Source of the DNA: Bombella favorum
Lineage (GTDB): Bacteria; Pseudomonadota; Alphaproteobacteria; Acetobacterales; Acetobacteraceae
Length of the DNA stretch: 64,000 nt
Reading direction: 5' to 3'
NCBI RefSeq assembly: GCF_014048475.1
Contig: NZ_NWUS01000003.1
Coordinates: 62,001-126,000 of the forward strand
In this document: one piece after another, positions 9,110-17,944 of the stretch
Numbering within the stretch: position 1 is the stretch's first letter
Layout of the letters: every line of letters begins with the position of its first letter
Notes under the pieces: model-generated
Databases searched by the model: none
Told to the model about the DNA's origin: nothing
What the model saw: the letters and a program-made list of their open reading frames with translations, nothing else
Made by a program: the position numbers and the translations under genes

Positions 9110-9120
9110 TAGACTGGTCA
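9110..9120. promoter_or_regulatory. NemR-like operator copy 1 (yqhD promoter)
   Basis: TAGACTGGTCA, one mismatch from the perfect GACCGGTC palindrome, 39 bases upstream of the yqhD start. Like copy 2 it is followed by TCTCTAA. It resembles the NemR box half-sites as I recall them from E. coli. Confidence 0.65.
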
Positions 9121-9214
9121 TCTCTAAGCTGGCGTTACCACTAAACTCTCTATCCCTTATGGCCGGGGCACCTTACGGAGTCTGCCACTCGTCTTCATTG
9201 GGATCAATTAAAAA

Positions 9215-9225
9215 TAGACCGGTCA
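9215..9225. promoter_or_regulatory. NemR-like operator copy 2 (nemR-yqhD intergenic)
   Basis: TAGACCGGTCA with a perfect GACCGGTC core, preceded by an A-run and followed by TCTCTAAAA. It lies in the 214-base spacer between nemR and yqhD, about 105 bases from copy 1. Confidence 0.7.
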
Positions 9226-9285
9226 TCTCTAAAATGAAAGGCCATTCTGAAAAAATACACAAACCCTTTAAAAAAGGGCAGAAAA

Positions 9286-9879
9286 TCAGGCCGCTACGAG
9301 CCTTCTTGTTACTGCGAACGCTTCCTCAAACGGCACCGGCTGATGCGTCACCTTCACAAGCAAGGTGGCACCAAGCCATGTCTGATACACCACAGAAGCC
9401 ATCTGTCGGGCAGGCAGCCCCTTTGTGATGGAACCATCTTTCTGGCCTTCCTCGATGATGCGAGCCAGACGATCCACAATGCCGGTCGTTCCTTCCTCAA
9501 GAATCAAACGCATCCTTTCGGAAAGGTCGGACACCTCAGCTGCTAATTTGACGACAAGGCACTTCCCGCTCAAGCGTCCATTATGTTGAGCATCTATCCA
9601 ACACTGACAATAGATAGACAGCTTCTCGAACCCTGTTTTGCCCTTCTGGGCAATGAGGGCATCAAGACTCTCCATATACTGTTCGTTATAGAGCTCCAGC
9701 AGGGCCGCCCCGAAATGCTCCTTCGACTCAAAATAATGATAAAAGGAGCCTTTGGGGATATTGGCTGCCTCCAGAATCTGACTAAGACCCACGGCAGAAA
9801 ACCCCCTCATCCCGATGAGAGGACGGGCGGATTCTAGAATACGCCGACGGGCCTGCACATGTTTCTCTGCAACTGTCAT
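9286..9879 (-). CDS. nemR: NemR-like TetR-family electrophile/redox-sensing repressor
   Basis: A 197-residue TetR-family repressor from the start I prefer. The N-terminal helix-turn-helix includes IPKGSFYHYFESKEHFG, nearly identical to E. coli NemR. The effector domain keeps both residues that form the sensory sulfenamide bond in E. coli NemR (Cys106 and Lys175): here Cys107 in GKCLVVKLAAEVSDLSE and Lys176 in GATLLVKVTHQ. A longer frame starts at 9915, but it would begin beside an operator with no Shine-Dalgarno; ATG 9879 has AGAAG four bases upstream. An identical operator lies upstream (9921-9931), implying autorepression, with two more in front of yqhD. Confidence 0.9.
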   Translation of the reverse strand: MTVAEKHVQARRRILESARPLIGMRGFSAVGLSQILEAANIPKGSFYHYFESKEHFGAALLELYNEQYMESLDALIAQKGKTGFEKLSIYCQCWIDAQHNGRLSGKCLVVKLAAEVSDLSERMRLILEEGTTGIVDRLARIIEEGQKDGSITKGLPARQMASVVYQTWLGATLLVKVTHQPVPFEEAFAVTRRLVAA

Positions 9880-9920
9880 GCTACTTCTATAGCAGAGAGG
9901 TTCTAATCTGTCCATTAAAA

Positions 9921-9931
9921 TAGACCGGTCA
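9921..9931. promoter_or_regulatory. NemR-like operator copy 3 (nemR promoter)
   Basis: TAGACCGGTCA preceded by AAAA and followed by TTCTATTTT, 42 bases upstream of the preferred nemR start and between nemR and the divergent AraC gene. It is identical over 11 bases to copy 2, which fits autoregulation. Confidence 0.7.
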
Positions 9932-10020
9932 TTCTATTTTTGCAGCCCTCAATGGACGGCATAACGCTAAACGGATTATCCTAACCCTATTTGGGATCAG
10001 ACATGCCTTGAAATAATGCC

Positions 10021-10722
10021 ATGCTTCTTTCTTCCTCTTCTCTGCTTTCGTCCGGGCCGCCATGGCATTACTGGCGGGCCAGCCACCCCGACATAAAAGA
10101 GATGAGCATGGCACAAGGCACTACCCTCGCCTTGCCTTTACATTTTCATCAGGAAGATCAGCTCGCTTTCCTACTTTCGGGCTGCCGTCATTTTCTCATT
10201 GCGGGCCAGTCGATCCGTCTCACGGCGGGACAGGCCTTGCTCATCCCCGCTAACACGCCCCACATCTCCCGTGATGACAACCCCACACAGGCCGGGCAAA
10301 CTTTCTGCCTGAATCTCTATCTTATACCCGGCCTCTACACGGATCGAGCCGACTGTGCCGGGCTGATCCGCCATCATCTTGGGGAACAAGCTTCACGCAT
10401 CCATCTGGCACCACCTCTGCCCCTCCCGCTGCCTATGCAGGATGCCCCCTTGATGGGTTCTATCCAAACGCTTGCCCGTCAGGCCAGAATGAGCCGGGAG
10501 GCCTATTCCCGCCGCTTTCAACGTCATTACGGGCTAGCACCGCAGGCCTTCCGGCTACTTCAGCAACTCAATATGACCAAGGCGCAGCTCCGTTCCGGTA
10601 GCAGCAACCTACAGGCTGCCATAGATGCCGGCTTTGCCGACCAAAGCCATATGGGCCGCCTCTTCCGCCGGACATTCGGCACAACACCGGGCCGTTACCG
10701 GGTCGGCCCTGCACCGCTCTAA
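10021..10722 (+). CDS. AraC-family transcriptional regulator with cupin sensor domain
   Basis: A 233-residue regulator. The N-terminal half looks like a small cupin (LPLHFHQEDQLAFLLSG and GQALLIPANTPH), a fold that usually binds a small ligand or metal. The C-terminal half is a two-HTH AraC DNA-binding domain (LARQARMSREAYSRRFQRHY, then IDAGFADQSHMGRLFRRTFG and TPGRYR). It is divergent from nemR and 101 bases upstream of a DapA-superfamily aldolase that it may control. No strong Shine-Dalgarno is visible before the ATG, so the start is approximate. The ligand is unknown. Confidence 0.85.
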   Translation: MLLSSSSLLSSGPPWHYWRASHPDIKEMSMAQGTTLALPLHFHQEDQLAFLLSGCRHFLIAGQSIRLTAGQALLIPANTPHISRDDNPTQAGQTFCLNLYLIPGLYTDRADCAGLIRHHLGEQASRIHLAPPLPLPLPMQDAPLMGSIQTLARQARMSREAYSRRFQRHYGLAPQAFRLLQQLNMTKAQLRSGSSNLQAAIDAGFADQSHMGRLFRRTFGTTPGRYRVGPAPL

Positions 10723-10823
10723 CCACCGCTAGACCCAAGAGCCAGAAAGATCACATTCCTTCTATACGGTCCGGCCTTTTTCCCGCCATCATGCCCAGAC
10801 CGTAACGGCAAGGACTGATTTCC

Positions 10824-11726
10824 ATGACTTTTTCCTTCAAAGGGCTAAGTGCCTTCCCCATCACCCCTATGCATCAGGCAGCTCCTGATGAAGCACGCTT
10901 TGCGACACTAATTACCCGGTTGGTAGAAGCCAAGGTGGACTCTATCGGGGCTCTTGGCTCCACCGGCAGCTATGCCTTCCTGACGCGTAACGAACGTGAA
11001 AAAATCGCCCGACTAGCTGTACAGCAAGCCGGTACAACGCCGGTTCTCGTCAGCATCGGGGCCATTAATTTGCGGGATACCCTCCTCCTAGCTGAGGACG
11101 CCCAAAAAGCCGGTGCTAAAGCTCTGCTCCTGCCTCCTATGAGCTACTTTCCTCTACGGGAAGAAGAAGTTTTCACCCTGTACGAGACCGTCAATAAGCA
11201 CATTTCCGTTCCGCTGGTGGTGTACGATACCCCCGGCACAACGCAGTTCCATTTCTCCGATGCGCTGATGCAGCGCATCTGTGAGCTACCGCATGTCCGC
11301 TCCGTCAAGCTCCCTAGCGGCTCCCCCACGGTAGAGAAAGCCACAGCCCGGATGAAACGCCTGCTACCAACGCTACCTAAGAGCATTTCTCCCGGCATTA
11401 GTGGTGACCCAACGGCCGCCAATGCCCTGATGCAAGGTGCCCACATCTGGTATTCCGAATGGGGCGGCCTGTTCCCCCGTCTAGCCCGCCAGCTGACAGA
11501 TGCCGCTCTAGCCGGGCAAAAAGACGACGTGGCCCGCATCAATGCCATCTTCACCCCTTTCTGGGAGATGAGTGCCCGCTATGGTGGCTCCTTGCGTGTC
11601 ATCGCCTCGGCGGCAGAGATTATGGGCCTAGCAGGTGCCGATGCGCTCCCCAGTCCTCTGCAAAAGATTTCCCAAAACGACATGGAAAAACTCGCCTCGC
11701 TCATCAAAACGCATCAACCGAGTTAA
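10824..11726 (+). CDS. DapA-superfamily (dihydrodipicolinate synthase/N-acetylneuraminate lyase) aldolase
   Basis: A 300-residue class I aldolase with a TIM-barrel fold. The Schiff-base lysine is Lys162 in VRSVKLPSG and the catalytic tyrosine is Tyr134 in LVVYDTPGTT. The substrate-binding GSTGSY loop replaces the GTTGE of canonical DapA, so this is probably a paralogue acting on another 2-oxo acid rather than the lysine-pathway enzyme. It is preceded by an AraC regulator and followed by a strong terminator, so it appears to be a single-gene unit. The physiological substrate is not predictable here. Confidence 0.85.
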   Translation: MTFSFKGLSAFPITPMHQAAPDEARFATLITRLVEAKVDSIGALGSTGSYAFLTRNEREKIARLAVQQAGTTPVLVSIGAINLRDTLLLAEDAQKAGAKALLLPPMSYFPLREEEVFTLYETVNKHISVPLVVYDTPGTTQFHFSDALMQRICELPHVRSVKLPSGSPTVEKATARMKRLLPTLPKSISPGISGDPTAANALMQGAHIWYSEWGGLFPRLARQLTDAALAGQKDDVARINAIFTPFWEMSARYGGSLRVIASAAEIMGLAGADALPSPLQKISQNDMEKLASLIKTHQPS

Positions 11727-11737
11727 CCCCAACTACA

Positions 11738-11770
11738 ACAGGCCCCACATTATCGGGGCCTGTTTCTTTT
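11738..11770 (+). terminator. Rho-independent terminator
   Basis: ACAGGCCCC (11738-11746) pairs with GGGGCCTGT (11755-11763), followed by TTCTTTT, just after the aldolase stop. Confidence 0.88.
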
Positions 11771-11852
11771 CAAGCCACATGGCTTTCCCATAGGCTGAAC
11801 TATGATAGCGTTAGGGGGAGTTCTTCATTCCTTTTCATCCCATGACGGCCCC

Positions 11853-13187
11853 ATGTTATTTCATTCATCATACCATCGTCAGACATCCCGTCTCTGGGCG
11901 CATAGCCTACGTGCTGGTGCCCTAACACTTATCCTTGGTAGCCTCTCCCTCTGTCAGGCGCAGGCTAACCCGGCTGAGTGCACACCGCTAGAAGCACTCC
12001 AGCCCCCACAGGCCAACACGACAGACCCACACAAACCATTCTTTATTGATACATCCGGACTTCAGAACGGTAGCGGCGCCATGCCTGTGCACGACCCGCA
12101 CAACCCACTCTACCCACAGGCGATTGATCTACCAGATGAAACCCTGCCGCCAGCGAACAAAACAGGCAATTACATTCTTGGCCCGACTCATACCCTGCCC
12201 GCCCTATGGCAGGACATACAGCCTGCCCGGGGGCGGCTCATCAGCTTTACGCTAACCTCCTCCCCCACCAGTGGCTATAATCCCGGCACCATGCGGGACG
12301 AACCGGTGCCCTGCGCCACTGGAATGAAAAATGTATCCACCAGCCAGCCGGGTGATCCTTCCATCCTGAACGTACCCGGGGCCCATCCAGCACCATGGAC
12401 CCGCACGGTGGATGTTTATGTTCCTCCCAATATCCCTACTGATCGTCCTTTACCGTTCCTGATCTTCGGTGATGGCGGCAATGATGGCATTTACCCGGGC
12501 CGAGACCTGTTCGCCTTGGTCGATAGACTCATAGAGCAACACCGGATTCCTCCCATGGTCATTATTGGCGTAGGGTCAGGCGGTGGCGATGCCCAAGGCA
12601 GTGAGCGAGGACGGGAATATGACACCATGTCCGGTGCTTATGCGGATTGGGTGGAAGCGCATGTTCTACCTCTCGTGGAACAAAAGGCCAGCATCACCCT
12701 CTCCCACAACCCAGAGGAACGGGCCACCATGGGGTTTAGCTCCAGCGGGGCAGCGGCCTTTGCCATGGCGTGGTTTCGACCGAATCTCTATCACCGGGTG
12801 TTGGCCTATTCGCCATCTCTGGTCAATCAGCAATGGCCGCATGACCCAACCCTGCCTGGTGGCGGTTGGCAGCTTCATTCCCCGTGGGCAGGCACACCGC
12901 ACGCTGTGCCACCCCAGCCCGGTGCTGCCCTCATACCCGCCGCACAACGGGCCCCGCTACATATCTGGTACGAAATGGGAGATCAGGACCTCTTTTACCC
13001 TGTCCGCCCCATGCCAGACGGGATGCATGACTGGGTATTAGCTGGCGAGAATCTGGCCCGTGTGCTGGGAAACAAGGGCTATGACTATCAGTTCGTTTTC
13101 TCCCGCAATGCCCAACATGTAGACGCCCCCACTATTGAGCAGACTTTGCCTGAGGCTCTGGAATGGCTATGGCGACAGCACAACTAG
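11853..13187 (+). CDS. Secreted alpha/beta-hydrolase esterase (esterase D/enterochelin-esterase-like)
   Basis: From the preferred ATG this is a 444-residue exported hydrolase. A signal peptide ends near SLCQAQA; an in-frame upstream ATG at 11802 would put 17 extra residues before it and is less likely. After a Pro-rich stretch of about 150 residues comes an alpha/beta-hydrolase domain: VDVYVPPNIP, LPFLIFGDGGNDGIY, MVIIGVGSGGGD, the nucleophile elbow GFSSSGAAA (about residue 294), an acid in YEMGDQDLFYP and the His in NAQHVD. This matches the COG2382-like esterase superfamily that includes enterochelin esterases and feruloyl esterases. The substrate is unknown. It abuts the leader-distal end of the CRISPR array and has no visible link to it. 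Confidence 0.83.
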   Translation: MLFHSSYHRQTSRLWAHSLRAGALTLILGSLSLCQAQANPAECTPLEALQPPQANTTDPHKPFFIDTSGLQNGSGAMPVHDPHNPLYPQAIDLPDETLPPANKTGNYILGPTHTLPALWQDIQPARGRLISFTLTSSPTSGYNPGTMRDEPVPCATGMKNVSTSQPGDPSILNVPGAHPAPWTRTVDVYVPPNIPTDRPLPFLIFGDGGNDGIYPGRDLFALVDRLIEQHRIPPMVIIGVGSGGGDAQGSERGREYDTMSGAYADWVEAHVLPLVEQKASITLSHNPEERATMGFSSSGAAAFAMAWFRPNLYHRVLAYSPSLVNQQWPHDPTLPGGGWQLHSPWAGTPHAVPPQPGAALIPAAQRAPLHIWYEMGDQDLFYPVRPMPDGMHDWVLAGENLARVLGNKGYDYQFVFSRNAQHVDAPTIEQTLPEALEWLWRQHN

Positions 13188-13235
13188 CCGGCTTCCCCCT
13201 CTAAAGGGCAGATAACTGCATGCTATAAATAACAC

Positions 13236-16131
13236 GGTCTCATCCCCGCACAGGCGGGGAACAGTGGGCCGGGTAAAACGCATGATAGCCTTAAATCGGT
13301 TCATCCCCGCATGGGCGGGGAACAGCTTGGGCATGAGGGTGGTACGATATTAGGCATCGGTTCATCCCCGCATGGGCGGGGAACAGCGGAAGCAGATCAG
13401 CGTAACATTCAACATCGCCGGTTCATCCCCGCATGGGCGGGGAACAGGCACGGTACATATCTTCTGCGCTGTCACCGACCGGTTCATCCCCGCATGGGCG
13501 GGGAACAGAGCACAGGCGATTATAATCAGCGCTATAATCCCGGTTCATCCCCGCATGGGCGGGGAACAGACTGACAGCGTGACGCTGGAAGGAGCACACC
13601 GCGGTTCATCCCCGCATGGGCGGGGAACAGTCTGGTGGCTTATTCTCGCCCATCATCTGCCTCGGTTCATCCCCGCATGGGCGGGGAACAGTGGAAGAGA
13701 AACGCCTCGAGAAAGGCATGAGCCGGTTCATCCCCGCATGGGCGGGGAACAGCTTCTCTGCCAGATCATCAAGCGGCCAGCCATCGGTTCATCCCCGCAT
13801 GGGCAGGGAACAGTCTTTTTATCAGTACGGCCCCTCTTTTGGTGACGGTTCATCCCCGCATGGGCGGGGAACAGGCCGGTCCCCTCTGACACGATCTCCA
13901 GCTCGTCGGTTCATCCCCGCATGGGCGGGGAACAGTGGCCTGACCCGACAGCAAACGGACCTACTCGCGGTTCATCCCCGCATGGGCGGGGAACAGCATC
14001 CACCTCATCATGAGCAACCCACCGTCCCCGGTTCATCCCCGCATGGGCGGGGAACAGTCCAGAAATCGCTCGCCATGTCCGTCAAGCAGCGGTTCATCCC
14101 CGCATGGGCGGGGAACAGAGAACTGCTTCAACCGGGCGTCCATGTTTTCGCGGTTCATCCCCGCATGGGCGGGGAACAGGTGCGGAACATCGGTCTGGTG
14201 TCGCCCCCTCTCGGTTCATCCCCGCATGGGCGGGGAACAGTCCCGGCAGAGAGGATGAAAATGAAGCGAGGTCGGTTCATCCCCGCATGGGCGGGGAACA
14301 GACACGCCGAAACAAAAAAGGAGATCAGCCAGGCGGTTCATCCCCGCATGGGCGGGGAACAGATGATGAACTCGGCTCTACAGTGGCAGTTGGACGGTTC
14401 ATCCCCGCATGGGCGGGGAACAGAACGAACCATTGTTTTCCATAGGTTGTCCCTCCGGTTCATCCCCGCATGGGCGGGGAACAGTTAACGTTGCCTTTTG
14501 ACTTGTCAAGATGCGGCGGTTCATCCCCGCATGGGCGGGGAACAGCCATAAATCGTGAGCGGTACTCAATAATTCGGCGGTTCATCCCCGCATGGGCGGG
14601 GAACAGCACCCCAATCAGCACGGAGGACAGCCCCGGGGCGGTTCATCCCCGCATGGGCGGGGAACAGATTGAAATGTGTGGAGAGCGTTTCAATTCGCCC
14701 GGTTCATCCCCGCATGGGCGGGGAACAGTTTGCGAGCCTGGGCGGTGTCTCGTTCGCCATCGGTTCATCCCCGCATGGGCGGGGAACAGATGGGCGTTTT
14801 CTCATCGCTAGGCAGGTAGGCCGGTTCATCCCCGCATGGGCGGGGAACAGACCGCAGGCAAGTAAAGGAAAGCATCATGGCACGGTTCATCCCCGCATGG
14901 GCGGGGAACAGATTTTCCCCTCGAGGCAGCCCAAAAATGCCGCCGGTTCATCCCCGCATGGGCGGGGAACAGCGCCCGCAATTCTGCGGCAAGAGCGGCC
15001 TGTTCGGTTCATCCCCGCATGGGCGGGGAACAGCATGGTCAGTCATCGTTGCTCCCTCCCTCGTGCGGTTCATCCCCGCATGGGCGGGGAACAGGACGCT
15101 AGTCGGCGGTATAATATCCAGATACCCGGTTCATCCCCGCATGGGCGGGGAACAGTTTTGTGTGGACGCCGGCCATCCCCCGGCGTCCGGTTCATCCCCG
15201 CATGGGCGGGGAACAGCAAGTCGGCAGATGATGGTTTTTTTGAGCCGCCGGTTCATCCCCGCATGGGCGGGGAACAGACCTGCTGGATGACGGGGCCCAG
15301 CGCAACGGCCGGTTCATCCCCGCATGGGCGGGGAACAGTGTTCCCCATGGGTTTAGAGCGTCGTTTTCATCGGTTCATCCCCGCATGGGCGGGGAACAGC
15401 GCTTCCTCAATGGTTTTGATCCGCTCTTGGCCGGTTCATCCCCGCATGGGCGGGGAACAGTACTGCCAGACCGTTCGCACCGGCCCGAAACCCGGTTCAT
15501 CCCCGCATGGGCGGGGAACAGTCTTCTTTGGCATCGTAGCGGTCTTCCTCTGCCGGTTCATCCCCGCATGGGCGGGGAACAGCCAGCAGCCAGGATGAAG
15601 ATGAATCGGGACCACGGTTCATCCCCGCATGGGCGGGGAACAGGTCCCTGTCCTCTGCCTGCCTGCGGATCAAGCCGGTTCATCCCCGCATGGGCGGGGA
15701 ACAGCGCTCCGTTTGATCGTGAATCAATCAAGTGGCCGGTTCATCCCCGCATGGGCGGGGAACAGATCCCAGAGACAAAAATCAACCGATATATTGGCGG
15801 TTCATCCCCGCATGGGCGGGGAACAGCGTCCACGAATTCCATTAGTGGAGTTCAGCCGCGGTTCATCCCCGCATGGGCGGGGAACAGAGTTAGCGGCGTC
15901 TCTGTCTCGCCCGTTTCGTCGGTTCATCCCCGCATGGGCGGGGAACAGCACGCTATGCCGCATCCTCCAGAACCCACGGCAGGTTCATCCCCGCATGGGC
16001 GGGGAACAGGGTTGTAGTGTTGAGGTCGCCCCATCCACGCCCGGTTCATCCCCGCATGGGCGGGGAACAGCAGCCATTAACGCCGTTAATAGGGCGCATC
16101 CGCGGTTCATCCCCGCATGGGCGGGGAACAG
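13236..16131 (-). CRISPR. Type I-E CRISPR array, 48 repeats and 47 spacers
   Basis: A 29-bp repeat recurs every 61 bp, leaving 32-bp spacers. 47 periods of 61 bp span exactly from 13236 to the last repeat at 16103-16131. On the plus strand the repeat contains CATCCCCGCATGGGCGGGGA. Its reverse complement starts CTGTTCCCCGC and ends GGGGATGAACCG, matching the type I-E (E. coli-like) class and orientation on the minus strand. The leftmost repeat (13236-13264) is degenerate and the right side has an AT-rich leader, so transcription runs right to left and the newest spacers are near 16071. Other variants are repeat 10 (G to A inside the stem, about 13806) and repeat 46 (first base A at 15981). No cas gene lies within the window on either side. 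Confidence 0.98.
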
Positions 16132-16317
16132 ACTTCCTGTAACCATAAGTAATATAAGTCTTTTTTTTGTTGTCAAAGAACCTACCAACTTAAATATAAT
16201 TTTAATCCTTTCCCCAGCGCAAGCCTTCCTCTCTGCTTGTAGGGATAAAAAAACCCTCTCACATCATTAGCCTAGCAAGGCAAAAAATAATTTTATCCAC
16301 AGAGAACTCATGAACAT
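16132..16317 (-). promoter_or_regulatory. CRISPR leader
   Basis: This AT-rich stretch directly adjoins the intact rightmost repeat. Read on the minus strand, it holds a possible promoter (TTGCGC, then an AT-rich TTATAT box after about 17 bases near 16175-16230). It is bounded on its far side by a terminator. Its position and base composition, with degeneracy at the opposite end of the array, identify it as the leader. Confidence 0.75.
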
Positions 16318-16348
16318 AAAAAAAGGGAGGACTAAACCTCCCTTTTTT
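16318..16348. terminator. Bidirectional terminator between mannitol dehydrogenase and CRISPR leader
   Basis: An A-run, GGGAGG (16325-16330), a 6-base loop, CCTCCC (16337-16342) and TTTTTT. On the minus strand it ends the mannitol dehydrogenase transcript and insulates the leader. Confidence 0.88.
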
Positions 16349-16384
16349 CATCTCATACTTACACACCGGTCATGCGCAGTGGCA

Positions 16385-17848
16385 TCACACAGGCAAGCTA
16401 GACAGCACACCCTCCTTACGGATCAACTCCCGGTTATGTGCAATTTCTTTCTTGAGCTCAGGTGTCAGAAGATCACGCCAGCTATCAAAAGCCGGAAGAT
16501 TGATCGACTCTGAGACGTCATCAGAGGCAGCAATCTTCAACTGCTCTTCGCTCAAGAAAGGCTCTTGAAGCGCAATTTTCTCACCCTTTTCGTTCTTACC
16601 ACGCAGCAGCTCCAGCAGGAGAGCCATGCAATATACGATCCGGGTACGGTCCCGGCCTCCCTCCAGTACAGCACGCACTGTTTCCGTCCAGAACACCTGT
16701 GCCTTGGACGTTGCATCAGATGCAATACGGGCTACCTGATCCGCCATAGCCGCATTGGAGAAACGGGTCAGCAGGGTGCTTTTGTATTTGTGCAGGTCTA
16801 CACCCGGGGGTGCCTTAAGGGTGGGGATCACGTCCTTTTCCAGAACAGAATCCACAAACTTATGCACACGTGGCTCACCCAGAACTTCATCAACCAACTT
16901 GAGATTCAGCAACATACCCGCTGCGCTGAGAATAAGATGGCTGGAATTAAGCATCCGGATCTTGGCATGTTCATAGGCACTGACCTGATCCGTAAACTCG
17001 ACACCAACCTTCTCAAAAGCAGGGCGGCCCGCTGCAAACTTGTCCTCAATCACCCACTGGATGAAATCTTCAGAGAGAAGCGGCTGAAGGTCTTTTAGCC
17101 CGCTACGCTCATTCAGCTTGGCTTTGTCTTCATCCGAGACGGACGGAGTAATACGGTCCACCATCGCATTGGGGAACGTCACATTCTGGTCGATCCAGTC
17201 GGCCAGATCAGCATCCACAGCACGGGCATATCCAACAAAAGCCTTGCGGGACACATCCCCGTTATGACGCAAATTATCGCAAGACATGATGGTCAGGCCG
17301 CCATGCCCAGCCTCCCGGCGGCGACGGAGACCTTCCACCACAAAACCGAAGATGGTTCCGGGATTCTTCGGGTCAGCAAGGTCTGCCTGCACAGCTGGCA
17401 GAGACGTGCGGAACTCCCCTGTTGTCTCATCAATGTTATAACCACCTTCCGTGATGGTCATGGAGATGATCTTGGTGGCCTTGTCCGCCAAAAGGGCAAG
17501 CACCTTTTCCGGTTCATCCGGGGCCTGAAGATAATCTTTCAGACACCCCATAACACGGATCTCAGCCTTACCATCAGCGGCGATCTCCGTCAGGGAATAC
17601 AGCCCTTCCTGCGCCCGAAATTCTTCAGCCTTCCTGTCGGAATTGCCACCAGAACGCAGACCAACCCCGGTGATGCCCCAATGATGCTGGTCTGGCAGAG
17701 CCAGAACACGATCCACATAATAGGCCAGATGGGCCCGGAAAAAATTACCCACACCAAAATGCACGATACCCGACGTCACCTTGCGTACATCGTACGAAGG
17801 GCCAGCCACAGTTTCCGGTAAGGATTTCAGATCATCATATGTCAGCAT
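16385..17848 (-). CDS. Mannitol/polyol 2-dehydrogenase (long-chain MDR family)
   Basis: A 487-residue long-chain mannitol dehydrogenase that interconverts a polyol (mannitol, arabinitol or similar) and the ketose with NAD(P). The N-terminal dinucleotide-binding segment IVHFGVGNFFRAHLAYYVD is typical, as is the family block MSCDNLRHNGD. The catalytic lysine region is AKIRMLNSSH, with the K-x4-N-x2-H arrangement. In fructophilic acetic acid bacteria such enzymes let fructose act as an electron acceptor with mannitol as product; that role here is inference. A HAD phosphatase lies upstream on the same strand, suggesting joint sugar-alcohol metabolism. Confidence 0.92.
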   Translation of the reverse strand: MLTYDDLKSLPETVAGPSYDVRKVTSGIVHFGVGNFFRAHLAYYVDRVLALPDQHHWGITGVGLRSGGNSDRKAEEFRAQEGLYSLTEIAADGKAEIRVMGCLKDYLQAPDEPEKVLALLADKATKIISMTITEGGYNIDETTGEFRTSLPAVQADLADPKNPGTIFGFVVEGLRRRREAGHGGLTIMSCDNLRHNGDVSRKAFVGYARAVDADLADWIDQNVTFPNAMVDRITPSVSDEDKAKLNERSGLKDLQPLLSEDFIQWVIEDKFAAGRPAFEKVGVEFTDQVSAYEHAKIRMLNSSHLILSAAGMLLNLKLVDEVLGEPRVHKFVDSVLEKDVIPTLKAPPGVDLHKYKSTLLTRFSNAAMADQVARIASDATSKAQVFWTETVRAVLEGGRDRTRIVYCMALLLELLRGKNEKGEKIALQEPFLSEEQLKIAASDDVSESINLPAFDSWRDLLTPELKKEIAHNRELIRKEGVLSSLPV

Positions 17849-17895
17849 AACATGTCTCCAGAAGGCTCATGAATAAAACGGGCACCATGACCGGT

Positions 17896-17918
17896 CCGCT
17901 CCGACACATGCAGAGCGG
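17896..17918 (-). other. RNA hairpin between HAD and mannitol dehydrogenase genes
   Basis: CCGCTC (17896-17901) pairs with GAGCGG (17913-17918), with GGCA/TGCC able to extend it (17881-17884 with 17920-17923). There is no T-run. It could stabilise or attenuate a bicistronic transcript. Confidence 0.3.
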
Positions 17919-17944
17919 ATGCCACCCCCCAAGAGCAGCCTTTT

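Noticed and set aside
13265-16102. Spacers matching genes in this window (self-targeting)
   Set aside because: By eye no spacer matched any gene in the window; a computed search would be needed to exclude partial hits.
13311-16270. Long repetitive open frames with SSPHGRGT, FIPAWAGN and VHPRMGGEQ repeats
   Set aside because: They are translations of the CRISPR repeat in three frames, made by the 61-bp period, and not genes.
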